The notes under the pieces are model-generated. The model was not told the DNA's origin and searched no databases. It worked only from the letters and a program-made list of their open reading frames with translations. From positions 1-43,417 of the forward strand of contig JBJHCA010000019.1 in assembly GCA_050485785.1 (NCBI GenBank): 43,417 bases of DNA, in the 5' to 3' direction. Position numbers and translations under genes: made by a program. Positions 34,959-42,502 of this stretch are shown piece by piece (within the stretch, counting starts at the first letter, position 1; each line of letters starts with the position of its first letter). The DNA is from JBJHCA01 sp050485785 (lineage in GTDB: Bacteria > Bacteroidota > Bacteroidia > Chitinophagales > Saprospiraceae).

Positions 34959-35909
34959 TTACTGGAGCTTTTTCATAAAAATGTGATGCTTTTCAGCCTC
35001 TACGTGGTCGAGTTCGAGTGAATCTGCCACTTCAAACAATTCCTGCCGTCCGGTGTGAACATCTACCGCCATTTCGAGCATTTGCAGTTTGGCCCAAAGC
35101 CGGAGGTTTTGCTCAACATGAGGTGGGAATCCAAACATATCTGCAAATTGCTCCAGCACATCAGCTTGTTCGGGATTGATCCGGTAATCAGCGCAAGCCA
35201 TGCACCACGCCAGCATATATACCGTTTCACGAACAGCATCATCCAGTGATTCACATTCCACCGGAGAAATGGGATCTTTCATCATGATTGATTGCAGATT
35301 GGGCATGTCATCGCCCATGACGTCTTCAATGAATGAACGCTCAGATTCTCCGATATTGCCATCGGTATTGGCAATTTCAACCAGCATTCTCGCCAATATT
35401 TCACGTTCAAAGCTATTGGAAATGGCACCTCGTTCCATTTGCTTTTCAAAGGGAGTTTGCGGTTTTTTTGCCGCTTCTTTTTCTCTTCCCCCCGGTGCGG
35501 CTTTTCCGCTTCCCTGCGAAAACTGACCGGTATTGGGATTGTATTGAAAATGATGAGACACCTTATTAAATGCAGACACTACAGCATCCTGTTTTTCTGA
35601 TCCGGATGGCATTCGTGCCGGATCCATCGACCGCCAACCAGTTCTCACTGCACGGGCTCCGATACGTCCCAGAATTCCACCACCTAAAGCACCGCGGATC
35701 ATTCGTCCGGCAGCCATCCGGCCTTGCCTCGATGCCATACGCGTTGCTGTTTTCTGAACCTGACCGCCGGCTGAGCGATCGCGGCTGATTCCGGCAGAGG
35801 ATTCAATCAGCTGATCCGTGCCCGGAATTCCAAAAGTGCAGTGTACGGTATTTCCGTCCTGCTGAACATCAACAATAATAGGAATAAGCATTTCATAAGT
35901 AAACTCCAT
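34959..35909 (-). CDS. TerB-like domain protein
   Basis: A 316-aa protein without signal peptide. A short N-terminal beta region (MEFTYEMLIPIIVDVQQDG) is followed by a Gly/Ala/Arg-rich segment (about 55-92, with RMIRGALGGGILGRIGARAV) that could associate with membrane, a low-complexity linker, and from about 165 a helical TerB-like domain (ILARMLVEIANTDGNIGESE with the typical DGxIxxxE metal-binding turn; ADYRINPEQADVLEQFADMF as the second half). TerB-like proteins occur in tellurite-resistance and stress clusters and at the membrane. Twelve bases downstream of the ATPase gene. Probably links the cytosolic conjugation enzymes to the membrane proteins; this is inference. Confidence 0.78.
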   Translation of the reverse strand: MEFTYEMLIPIIVDVQQDGNTVHCTFGIPGTDQLIESSAGISRDRSAGGQVQKTATRMASRQGRMAAGRMIRGALGGGILGRIGARAVRTGWRSMDPARMPSGSEKQDAVVSAFNKVSHHFQYNPNTGQFSQGSGKAAPGGREKEAAKKPQTPFEKQMERGAISNSFEREILARMLVEIANTDGNIGESERSFIEDVMGDDMPNLQSIMMKDPISPVECESLDDAVRETVYMLAWCMACADYRINPEQADVLEQFADMFGFPPHVEQNLRLWAKLQMLEMAVDVHTGRQELFEVADSLELDHVEAEKHHIFMKKLQ

Positions 35910-35921
35910 AACTTCAGTATT

Positions 35922-37655
35922 TTATTTTCGCTTGATTACCAGTTTCTTTTTGTCGGATCCTGCTGCAGCCTTGTCATGCTTTACAAATGTAGCTTCCTGT
36001 TCAGGACGATCTTCATGTGGCTCTTCCTCAGCGCTCTGCCTTCCCGGTTTTTTAAGTTGGTCTGATGACATAGCATCCAACAGGGTCATCAGTTTATCAA
36101 AATCATCATTGTACAGTTTACTCCACTCCTTATTGATAATTTTGCTCTCCAGATGCTTATTAAAAAACTCCAGCTCATCATCGTCTATATGTGGCGAATA
36201 GGCCGGGTCATCGTGCCAGAAAATGGCTTCAAGGCAGAAATTCCGGTAAAGTGAAACGAGCATTTCTTCCTCTTCGAGCCATTTGAGCACATGGCTGTTG
36301 CCTTTGAATTCATCCAAACGTTCCAGGGTCAGTTCAGCATTCCGCTTAAGACTGCCTGATCCGGCAATGAACCCTTCCTCCATCAACATTTCCAGCATGG
36401 AAGAGGCATCTTCATCCCTGAACGGGTTGGCCTTGATCACGGCATCGGCTTTAAGGGTTCGGGGGATAACATTTTGTTCTTCATTAAAAGTGAGCAACAT
36501 TCTGAGTGTATACCGAAGCACATCCTTATCTCTTGATCCCAGGCTATTGAAGATGGAAATAAAGGTCTGATCATTCTCATCGGAAACCGGAGCGGCTTTA
36601 GTGGCCGGTTTAACAGGTTCTGCTTCTTTGCCTTTCGCGGAATCTGTACCCAGTTTGATTTTTCCAGGTTTGGATTCCTTTTTGCCGGTGGCATTAAAAA
36701 AGTACCTGGATTCCAAGGGTGCTAACTTTCCTGCTTTCATTTGATCCTGAGCCCAAAGCATCCAGACCTGGCTCATTAGGTTTTGCAATTCCTTAAGCTG
36801 GCCGGGATGCTCATAGCAGCGCTCTGCTACCAGCTCGGTAAGCTGATGGTCTATTTCGATATTGAAATTGATATCTCTTTCCACCTTCCTTACACTGTCT
36901 TTCAGGATGTTGCACAACTCATGCTGATTGAAGGAAAACAAAGGAAACATATTATTCTGCAGCCACTTTTCAGGGCTTTTGCTAAGCCCGTTGACATTGC
37001 TGTCGGTATTAACCGTGAGCTGAGGCATTGGGCCGGCTTTGCTCATGGCCATAAAGAAATCAAACAACTGAGTTTTATAATTGGCGTCAAGCGACAGGAT
37101 AACATAAATAGGGTGAGCTGAATAGATACTGGCATAGATGAGGGACTGGAAAAAATGCCATTTAACTGCATCCTGAATATCCATGCTGAACATGTGTTCA
37201 ACATTGTCCACAATAATCAGGAGGTTATAATCCTTGATGAAGGCGTGTTCTTCATAGGTGCGGGTAAGCCCCAGCACATCAGCTTTTAAACTGTCTTCCA
37301 TGTGGTCAACATACTCCGGCGTGATGCGCTGGCCCGGAAACAAGAGGACGTCAGGCAGCGCTAATGCTGAAGCAAATTCCTCAAACAGTGAAGAACCGGG
37401 CGAAAAGTAGGCTATTTTCCAGTACTTGCCGGCTTGTGCATTGAATCCATACTTTCTGAGATGAGGAATGATGCCTGCACGCAGGAAAGAAGTTTTTCCG
37501 CATCCTTTATGACCGGTAAGGATGACAAAACGGTTTTGGCGTATAAGAGCCAGCAGGCTTTTCAGGTCTTTATCCCTTCCAAAGAGCGTATCGGTATCAC
37601 GCAAGGAACTCTTGCCAAACGGGTTTTTGTGGAGCAGGTTAACGTCAAGTGACAT
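35922..37655 (-). CDS. AAA/STAND-like P-loop ATPase
   Basis: A 577-aa protein. The start (MSLDVNLLHKNPFGKSSLRD) leads into FGRDKDLKSLLALI and Walker A GHKGCGKT (48-55), with Walker B LLIIVD (145-150, NNVEH-like sensor following as NVEHMF), the layout of novel STAND or ORC-type AAA ATPases. A winged-helix-like region and a charged linker (about 330-365, PGKIKLGTDSAKG) follow, then a helical C-terminal region and a disordered tail ending KKKLVIKRK. No signal peptide or TM segment. First gene of the operon; likely the signalling or remodelling ATPase that gates conjugation. Confidence 0.85.
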   Translation of the reverse strand: MSLDVNLLHKNPFGKSSLRDTDTLFGRDKDLKSLLALIRQNRFVILTGHKGCGKTSFLRAGIIPHLRKYGFNAQAGKYWKIAYFSPGSSLFEEFASALALPDVLLFPGQRITPEYVDHMEDSLKADVLGLTRTYEEHAFIKDYNLLIIVDNVEHMFSMDIQDAVKWHFFQSLIYASIYSAHPIYVILSLDANYKTQLFDFFMAMSKAGPMPQLTVNTDSNVNGLSKSPEKWLQNNMFPLFSFNQHELCNILKDSVRKVERDINFNIEIDHQLTELVAERCYEHPGQLKELQNLMSQVWMLWAQDQMKAGKLAPLESRYFFNATGKKESKPGKIKLGTDSAKGKEAEPVKPATKAAPVSDENDQTFISIFNSLGSRDKDVLRYTLRMLLTFNEEQNVIPRTLKADAVIKANPFRDEDASSMLEMLMEEGFIAGSGSLKRNAELTLERLDEFKGNSHVLKWLEEEEMLVSLYRNFCLEAIFWHDDPAYSPHIDDDELEFFNKHLESKIINKEWSKLYNDDFDKLMTLLDAMSSDQLKKPGRQSAEEEPHEDRPEQEATFVKHDKAAAGSDKKKLVIKRK

Positions 37656-37720
37656 AAATTGCTGGGCATTAAAGGCAATGTTAGCATTAATCCAATCAAA
37701 CCATTCCTTTTACAGCCACG

Positions 37721-37750
37721 CAATTTACGTTTTTTGGCAATGCAATCCAA
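37721..37750 (-). promoter_or_regulatory. Candidate promoter of the Ubl operon
   Basis: On the minus strand TTG (37748-37750), 20-base spacer, then TAAATTG (37721-37727), a near match to TAnnTTTG lacking one T. It starts transcription about 60 bases before the ATPase start. A weak promoter that may need an activator. Confidence 0.45.
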
Positions 37751-37770
37751 CAAAAAAGCCATTTTTTCTT

Positions 37771-37798
37771 TAAAACTAACTGATTTGGATAAAGTTAG
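37771..37798 (-). terminator. Weak terminator-like hairpin after the Crp-family gene
   Basis: CTAACT-N11-AGTTAG followed on the minus strand by TTTTA. The stem is only six A/T-rich pairs, so read-through from the regulator gene into the operon is plausible. The same repeat could be an operator. Confidence 0.35.
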
Positions 37799-37817
37799 CT
37801 ATGTTAGTTGTTGTCGG

Positions 37818-38513
37818 TCAAGACGCAGGTTGCAACATGGCAATATCTCTAATAAGCAGTACTCTACGGGAAGTGTGTATCAAGTTGTCCTTTTTTAGCT
37901 CATTGAACACGTTGGTTACTGTTTGCCGGGAGGTGCCTGTTATGCTGGCTATGTCCTGATGTGTAAAGGAGTGCCCGAGCATGGTTTCGTATCCTATGCG
38001 CTTGCCCATCTTTCGGGCCTGCTCACGCAGAAATTCAATAATACGGTCACGGGAATTCTTGAAGACCATGGATTCAAACTTGTTCTCTACTGAGCGCAGA
38101 CGAGAACCGATAAGCGTCATGATCTGATAGCTCAGGTCGGGATTGTTCCGCATCAGCATTTTGAAATCGATCTTTCTGATGGCTACGATCTCCGTTCCAG
38201 CTTTCATGGCAATGGCATAATCTTTCCTCACCTGTTCATCTACCACACATAACTCACCGAATACTTCACCGGGGTGGATAAGCATTTTGATGACTTCCCT
38301 GTTATCGTTGTTATAGGTAACAATTTTTACAAGACCCGATTTCAGATAATAAAGTGTATCAGAAAACTCTCCTTCTTTGAAAATGGTGCCTCCCCGTTTG
38401 ATTTTCATAGTACGGGTAAGTTTCGACAGCCAGTTCAGGTCTGTATCCGAAATAGTTTCAAAAATCTTAATGTCGGTCAGGGGGTCTACAGCTGAAGCAT
38501 ACATAGCATACAA
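37818..38513 (-). CDS. Crp/Fnr-family transcriptional regulator
   Basis: A 231-aa protein (a second ATG at 38504 would give 228). The cyclic-nucleotide-binding beta roll spans about 15-130 (GGTIFKEGEFSDTLYYLKSG, HPGEVFGELCVVDEQ); a long dimer helix (FKNSRDRIIEFLREQARKMG) leads to a winged HTH with recognition helix around FTHQDIASITGTSRQTVTNV. The four Cys of an Fnr iron-sulfur cluster are absent; the roll also lacks the canonical RxSxA cAMP-binding segment, so the ligand is uncertain. It is the gene immediately upstream of the Ubl operon on the same strand and is a candidate regulator of it. Confidence 0.9.
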   Translation of the reverse strand: MYAMYASAVDPLTDIKIFETISDTDLNWLSKLTRTMKIKRGGTIFKEGEFSDTLYYLKSGLVKIVTYNNDNREVIKMLIHPGEVFGELCVVDEQVRKDYAIAMKAGTEIVAIRKIDFKMLMRNNPDLSYQIMTLIGSRLRSVENKFESMVFKNSRDRIIEFLREQARKMGKRIGYETMLGHSFTHQDIASITGTSRQTVTNVFNELKKDNLIHTSRRVLLIRDIAMLQPAS

Positions 38514-38677
38514 TTTTGTGTGGATACAATTTTTAGTATCGTAAAAGTATGGCGATGCTTTTAGTCGTCTATGGACAAAATTAAAACTTTGTAAAAACGA
38601 AAGGAGAGTTGAAAAATCTTTATGCGCTCTATATCAGCGCTTTATACCCAGTATAGGTCAGATTTTGTAAAAATCTA

Positions 38678-39385
38678 CTATTTGCCAATTTTTTGCAACT
38701 GCAGGGCTGCCTTGATAAAGAAAGCATCCTGATTGGTCATATACTCCTGATAGACCATAAAAAGACGTGCTGCATCGTGCAGTGCACCTTCCTCGCGCAT
38801 ATATCGCGGCGATACGGGCAGGGTAAAGCTGAGGTTGTTGGACTCGATATCATTGTTGCGGCATGTAAAACCGATGATCTTGGCCAGCTTATTCAGTGAA
38901 AAGTAGTAGTTGGTTTCCTTGTTCAGCTTTTGCTGAAAGTCATAAGCTTTGATCTTGTTGGTGTAAACCCCTACTTTTTCGAGAATGGCTATATCGCGTT
39001 GTCCAAAGGAAATGATCCGTGAGATATTGTGATTTCGGATGGCCTGGATCACGAAGTTTTTCAGAGTATGCTTATGGTAACGCGTATTTAAGGCTATGTG
39101 CTTGGGCAGCTTATCAAAGGTCTGTTCTTTGGCCAGAGGCTTTTCCTGGCCCGACTTCAAGTTCACTACCTTTTTGTATCTTCTTCGGGTTGTGCCCAGC
39201 TCGTCAATATCGGCAAAGTGAAAAACAATGTCCAGGTCTGATTTGATCTGACGTGTTTCCACGGCAAAGTACTGTGTACTGTGGTTATGAACTATCAGGG
39301 CTACATCTGTTACCACAAAGTAGTGTTCATTGCCTCCATTGATCGGTCCGTACTTGAGTTCGATGTATGCTGTATTCCCCTGCAT
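38678..39385 (-). CDS. Hypothetical protein, possibly a degenerate DEDD-exonuclease fold
   Basis: A 235-aa cytosolic protein with no family I can name. The order of segments resembles an RNase H-like 3'-5' exonuclease: an opening strand pair (FVVTDVALIVHN, YFAVETRQIKSDLDIVF), a middle segment ISFGQRDIAILEKVGV where Exo II would lie, and ALHDAARLFMVYQEYM where the HDAxxD of Exo III would lie, but the catalytic acids are mostly replaced. Thus the fold is an inference from low similarity and activity is doubtful. It stands alone, divergent from the metallopeptidase gene. Confidence 0.65.
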   Translation of the reverse strand: MQGNTAYIELKYGPINGGNEHYFVVTDVALIVHNHSTQYFAVETRQIKSDLDIVFHFADIDELGTTRRRYKKVVNLKSGQEKPLAKEQTFDKLPKHIALNTRYHKHTLKNFVIQAIRNHNISRIISFGQRDIAILEKVGVYTNKIKAYDFQQKLNKETNYYFSLNKLAKIIGFTCRNNDIESNNLSFTLPVSPRYMREEGALHDAARLFMVYQEYMTNQDAFFIKAALQLQKIGK

Positions 39386-39536
39386 ATATATATTTCATAT
39401 AAGAGGCCGCCAAGATAACGAATTAAAGACCATCCAGACAATTCTTTATTTAAAACTTAGGCGAAATATTTTAGTTAATCTCTTTTTCAGGTTAACTTTA
39501 CTTGAGTAACTGACCATATAAGCACCATGCAGGCAT

Positions 39537-40349
39537 ATGACCTTGAAGCAACGGATTGAACTTTTAGCCGCTCAGGACAATCCGATATATTCATCTTTTA
39601 TTGACGTTGTCAACCCTGAGCATTTTGAAGCTGAATCAGATCTGGTTAAAGTGTGGAATAAGCTGGCTCCGGAGGTCATCACCTTTCCCAAACTGAGTTT
39701 TTCCTTTTCCCGGCCGGCATTCAAACTGACTGCGCAAGGAAGTAAAGCGTCTTCTGAGTTCTATACCGGGCAAGCCGGGGCTGACCTGCATACCTTTTAC
39801 CATCACGAGGGCAATACAGTTGACATTTACAAGTCAGAAAGAACGGGTTCCGGCTATCAGACTTCCGTAAAATCTATGGGGCAGGCACTGGCTATTGTAC
39901 CCGGACCTATATTCAGGCTATTGTCGGCAGTAATGATAGAACCGATGCAAAATCCGGATGATGAATACTGGAAAAACCAATTCAGAAATCCCTACTTTCA
40001 TTCATATATGGTTGCCGGTATCGATGGTATAGTGCATGTATTTCCAACGCCTTTACCCGAAGTTCAGGATACTACGGATTCATGCCTGGCCCATGAAATG
40101 GGTCACGTATTAAGTTTGCGCTTCTGGTCAGAGCAACTGGATCATCCCGGGTGGAAAAACTATGTAAAAGCAGTGAAATCTGACCGGATAAGGCCTTCAA
40201 ACTACTCCCGACAGTCACCTCATGAAGACTTTGCGGAAACTTTCCGGCTTTATGTGCTGTATCACAGGCTTGCTCAATACAAATATCTGGAAAAGATTTT
40301 TCCAGCCCGGTTTGAGATCATCTCAAATCTGCTGGAAAGAATTGTGTAA
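39537..40349 (+). CDS. HExxH metallopeptidase-like protein (lethal-factor/ATLF-like)
   Basis: A 270-aa protein without signal peptide or TM segment. The zinc motif HEMGH occurs in CLAHEMGHVLSLRFW, and a downstream SPHEDFAETFRLYVLYHR supplies the third ligand Glu, the gluzincin arrangement seen in anthrax-toxin-lethal-factor-like (M34/ATLF) peptidases. The N-terminal half is unlike known domains. It lies just left of the integrative element, ends before a bidirectional terminator, and is part of the original chromosome. Substrate unknown. Confidence 0.75.
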   Translation: MTLKQRIELLAAQDNPIYSSFIDVVNPEHFEAESDLVKVWNKLAPEVITFPKLSFSFSRPAFKLTAQGSKASSEFYTGQAGADLHTFYHHEGNTVDIYKSERTGSGYQTSVKSMGQALAIVPGPIFRLLSAVMIEPMQNPDDEYWKNQFRNPYFHSYMVAGIDGIVHVFPTPLPEVQDTTDSCLAHEMGHVLSLRFWSEQLDHPGWKNYVKAVKSDRIRPSNYSRQSPHEDFAETFRLYVLYHRLAQYKYLEKIFPARFEIISNLLERIV

Positions 40350-40381
40350 ACAAGGTGCGGTCAGGCAGAAATCTTTAAACG

Positions 40382-40417
40382 AAAAAAGCCTTCAAATCTA
40401 TGCATTGAAGGCTTTTT
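40382..40417. terminator. Bidirectional terminator
   Basis: AAAAAGCCTTCAA pairs with TTGAAGGCTTTTT (13 pairs, 9-base loop). On the plus strand it ends the metallopeptidase gene; on the minus strand it is the native terminator of the interrupted tRNA-Val. Confidence 0.9.
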
Positions 40418-40428
40418 GAAATAAACTG

Positions 40429-40475
40429 TGGGCGATGATGGATTCGAACCAACGACCCCCTGCTTGTAAGGCAGA
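40429..40475 (-). pseudogene. 3' fragment of tRNA-Val (anticodon TAC), att site of the element
   Basis: Reading on the minus strand: TCTGC-CTTACAA-GCAG anticodon arm, variable loop, T-arm GTTGG-TTCGAAT-CCATC, acceptor 3' strand ATCGCCC and discriminator A. The D-arm and 5' acceptor strand are missing; beyond about 40475 the sequence no longer matches a tRNA. The anticodon lies at 40466-40468. The break inside the anticodon stem, next to an integrase gene, marks a site-specific integration in the 3' half of tRNA-Val. The intact copy should be rebuilt at the other end of the element. Confidence 0.88.
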
Positions 40476-40598
40476 ACTTGCATATAAATAGGGCTTTTAT
40501 TACCTTTACGCAAAACTTATCAAAGCTATTAAATTACAGTAAGTTACAATGTTAAAATACCGGAATAGCTTTTTAAGATTTTTTACTTTATTTCATTT

Positions 40599-40620
40599 TT
40601 GCTTGCAAATTGCTTGCAAA
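40599..40620. repeat. Tandem 11-bp repeat before the integrase
   Basis: TTGCTTGCAAA occurs twice head to tail, 27 bases before the integrase ATG. Each copy contains the palindrome TTGCAA. A possible arm-type integrase or excisionase binding site or autoregulatory operator. Confidence 0.65.
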
Positions 40621-40646
40621 TTTTAAGAACGTTAAAAAAAACGGAC

Positions 40647-41915
40647 ATGGCAAAGGCACAAAAAAACTTACCTACAGTTAAACTGAAATTGGATACTCGC
40701 AGGGAAAAAGCAAACGGAACATTTCCGGTTAAGTTGGCTGTAACCTACAGAAGGAAACAAAAGCAATTCCGAACACCTTACAACCTTACATTTGAAGACT
40801 TTGACCGGATAGCCGCCGGCAAACGCTTACCGGAAAATTTAAGAAAGCTAAAATCTGAACTGGATGCGATGCAAGCCAATGCCATCAAAGCAACCAAAGA
40901 AATTAAGGTATTTAGTTTCGAAACATTTGAGGCTGCCTATTTTTCGGATAGTCAGTCCGGCGACTTGTTTAAACTATTTGAAGGTGTAATAAGGGAACAA
41001 CAAAAAAAAGGGAGTGCCGCCAATGCCGAAATGTATGTATCCACATTGAAAAGCCTTAAAAAGTTTACTTGTAAAGAATCTTTATCAATTGAAGAGGTTA
41101 CACCGGCATTTTTGCAGGAATGGGATAGCTACATGAGTGTGAAGGGTAATCACGGTAAAGGGCAAAAGCTAAACGGCAGAATGATGTATCTGCGAACTTT
41201 AAGAAGTGTTATCAATTATGCTATAGAAGCCGGTGTAATGCAGCCGGAGCAATACCCCTTCAAAAAAGGCAAAGGAAAGTTAGGGTTTGCAGTTCAAACG
41301 TCCGAAAATGTTAAAAGACCTTTGAGTATGGAGCAAATACAGCAATTAGCCGAAACACCACCAGCTAATGAGTACCGCCAAAAAGCATTAGATTTTTTTC
41401 TATTCTCATTCGCGTGTAGTGGCATGAACGTAGCTGACATTGTCCGTCTGAAATGGGAAAACATAACAGGGGAAACGCTCTATTTCCACAGGAAAAAGAC
41501 AGCCAACAAAGCCGGTAAAGCAATAGAAATAACATTAGACGTCTTCACTGAATCAATAATCGAAAAGTACGGCACTGGTAGTACTTATGTATTTGATGTG
41601 CTTACTGAAAGCATGATTGAATCCGAAAAGGTAAGGGCAACAAAAGCCTTTACACGGCTAATAAATCAGCATTTGAAACTACACGCCAAACAAGCCGGTA
41701 TAGCTGAATGGCAAAAGATAAGCACGTACTATGCAAGGCATAGCTGGGCTTCCATAGCCATAAGGAATGAAACATCTTTGGCTCTGATTAGCCAACAACT
41801 TGGACATGCCAACATAAAAACTACACAAAACTATTTGTCCAATTTTTCCAAAGAGGAGATAAAAGCAGCACAAACAAAGATTACTGGCTTTTTAAGCGAA
41901 AAGCGTACCGGCTAA
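40647..41915 (+). CDS. Tyrosine recombinase / integrase (IntDOT-like)
   Basis: A 422-aa integrase; ATG 40647 (MAKAQKNLPTVKLKLDTRRE) begins the arm-binding domain usual in Bacteroidota integrases, whereas a TTG upstream would run through the tandem repeat. The SAM-like core-binding domain covers about 105-205 and the catalytic domain about 220-420. Catalytic positions: Ser258 in FACSGMN where most tyrosine recombinases have Arg I, Lys in HRKKT, Arg364 in TYYARHSWAS (Tyr in place of the box II His), His387 in QLGHANIKTTQ, and nucleophile Tyr396. Ser at the Arg I site is also the state known for the CTnDOT integrase. It should recombine the tRNA-Val att sites. Confidence 0.95.
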   Translation: MAKAQKNLPTVKLKLDTRREKANGTFPVKLAVTYRRKQKQFRTPYNLTFEDFDRIAAGKRLPENLRKLKSELDAMQANAIKATKEIKVFSFETFEAAYFSDSQSGDLFKLFEGVIREQQKKGSAANAEMYVSTLKSLKKFTCKESLSIEEVTPAFLQEWDSYMSVKGNHGKGQKLNGRMMYLRTLRSVINYAIEAGVMQPEQYPFKKGKGKLGFAVQTSENVKRPLSMEQIQQLAETPPANEYRQKALDFFLFSFACSGMNVADIVRLKWENITGETLYFHRKKTANKAGKAIEITLDVFTESIIEKYGTGSTYVFDVLTESMIESEKVRATKAFTRLINQHLKLHAKQAGIAEWQKISTYYARHSWASIAIRNETSLALISQQLGHANIKTTQNYLSNFSKEEIKAAQTKITGFLSEKRTG

Positions 41916-41948
41916 CCTGCAAACCTAATACCCAAATCCATTTTAACA

Positions 41949-41977
41949 GCCTTTAGATCAATTCTAAGGGCTTTTTT
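41949..41977 (+). terminator. Terminator of the integrase gene
   Basis: GCCTTTAGA pairs with TCTAAGGGC (one G-T) around a five-base loop, followed by a T-run. Confidence 0.88.
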
Positions 41978-42039
41978 ATTTGAAATTGTGTGATACCATG
42001 CTAAGCACCCTACAATGCAATAGCAGGCTTTAAAACGCT

Positions 42040-42059
42040 TTATCGTAATAATACGATAA
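42040..42059. promoter_or_regulatory. Perfect inverted repeat, candidate operator
   Basis: TTATCGTA-ATAA-TACGATAA, 8+8 bases with a 4-base centre, lies between the integrase terminator and the excisionase-like gene. A second small repeat (CGCT-A-run-AGCG) lies about 25 bases further right. Probably binding sites for an element-encoded regulator. Confidence 0.5.
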
Positions 42060-42134
42060 TGATAAAAAGAAAAAAAGAACGCTAAAAAAAGCGCTGTTTA
42101 TTATTTTTTACTCATTTTATTTTTAGTTACGCAT

Positions 42135-42142
42135 TATTTTTG
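42135..42142 (+). promoter_or_regulatory. Candidate -7 element of the excisionase-like gene
   Basis: TATTTTTG fits TAnnTTTG, 35 bases before the start at 42178. The -33 element is not recognisable, as would fit regulated expression. Confidence 0.45.
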
Positions 42143-42177
42143 CCATGTACTTATTTTATTAACTTATTATTTAAATT

Positions 42178-42477
42178 ATGAGTAAATTAACATTTGAAAG
42201 TTTACCGGATAGCGTGCAAGCACTTCATGCGAAATTGGATTTTCTAACCAAAAAAATTGACGGTCTAACCATTGTAAACCCAAAGCAGGAAAAGGAATCC
42301 GACCTCATGACACTACCGGAAGCGGCTAAGTATTTGCGTAAAGCAAAGCCAACTGTATATGGATTAGTTTTCAGAAAAAAAATCCCGCACATTAAAAAAA
42401 CTGGCAAACTCTATTTCTCACGAAATCAATTAGATAGGTGGTTGCAAGACGGTTATACCCCTGAATTAGAAGAGTAA
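42178..42477 (+). CDS. Excisionase-family / MerR-like HTH protein
   Basis: A 99-aa protein. The N-terminal half (about 1-40) is a short coiled-coil-like helix (LPDSVQALHAKLDFLTKKID); the C-terminal half is an HTH_17 DNA-binding domain: LMTLPEAAKYLRKAKPTVYG, then RKKIPHIKKTGKLYFSRNQL and DRWLQDG. This is the standard small protein encoded after Bacteroidota integrases, thought to act in excision or regulation. It is followed by a second small DNA-binding gene, 25 bases downstream. Confidence 0.9.
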   Translation: MSKLTFESLPDSVQALHAKLDFLTKKIDGLTIVNPKQEKESDLMTLPEAAKYLRKAKPTVYGLVFRKKIPHIKKTGKLYFSRNQLDRWLQDGYTPELEE

Positions 42478-42502
42478 TTTAATTGTTTAACTATAAATAA
42501 TT

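Larger units (their letters stand above)
26140..37655 (-). other. Eight-gene envelope-linked ubiquitin-like conjugation operon
   Basis: Eight minus-strand genes with gaps of 12, 29, 18, 64, 26, 43 and 11 bases: AAA/STAND ATPase, TerB-like protein, E1-like, Ubl, E2-like, membrane protein, membrane JAMM protein, VWA/7TM/FHA protein. No promoter-like spacing interrupts them except possibly the 64-base Ubl-E2 gap, which holds a hairpin. Bounded upstream by a Crp-family gene and downstream by the convergent EF-G-like gene. Confidence 0.9.

Noticed and set aside
26140..37655. Assignment of the locus as a CBASS or Bil system
   Set aside because: No cyclase/DncV-like nucleotidyltransferase or CBASS effector is present, and the membrane-anchored JAMM, VWA and TerB parts do not fit the known Bil layout.
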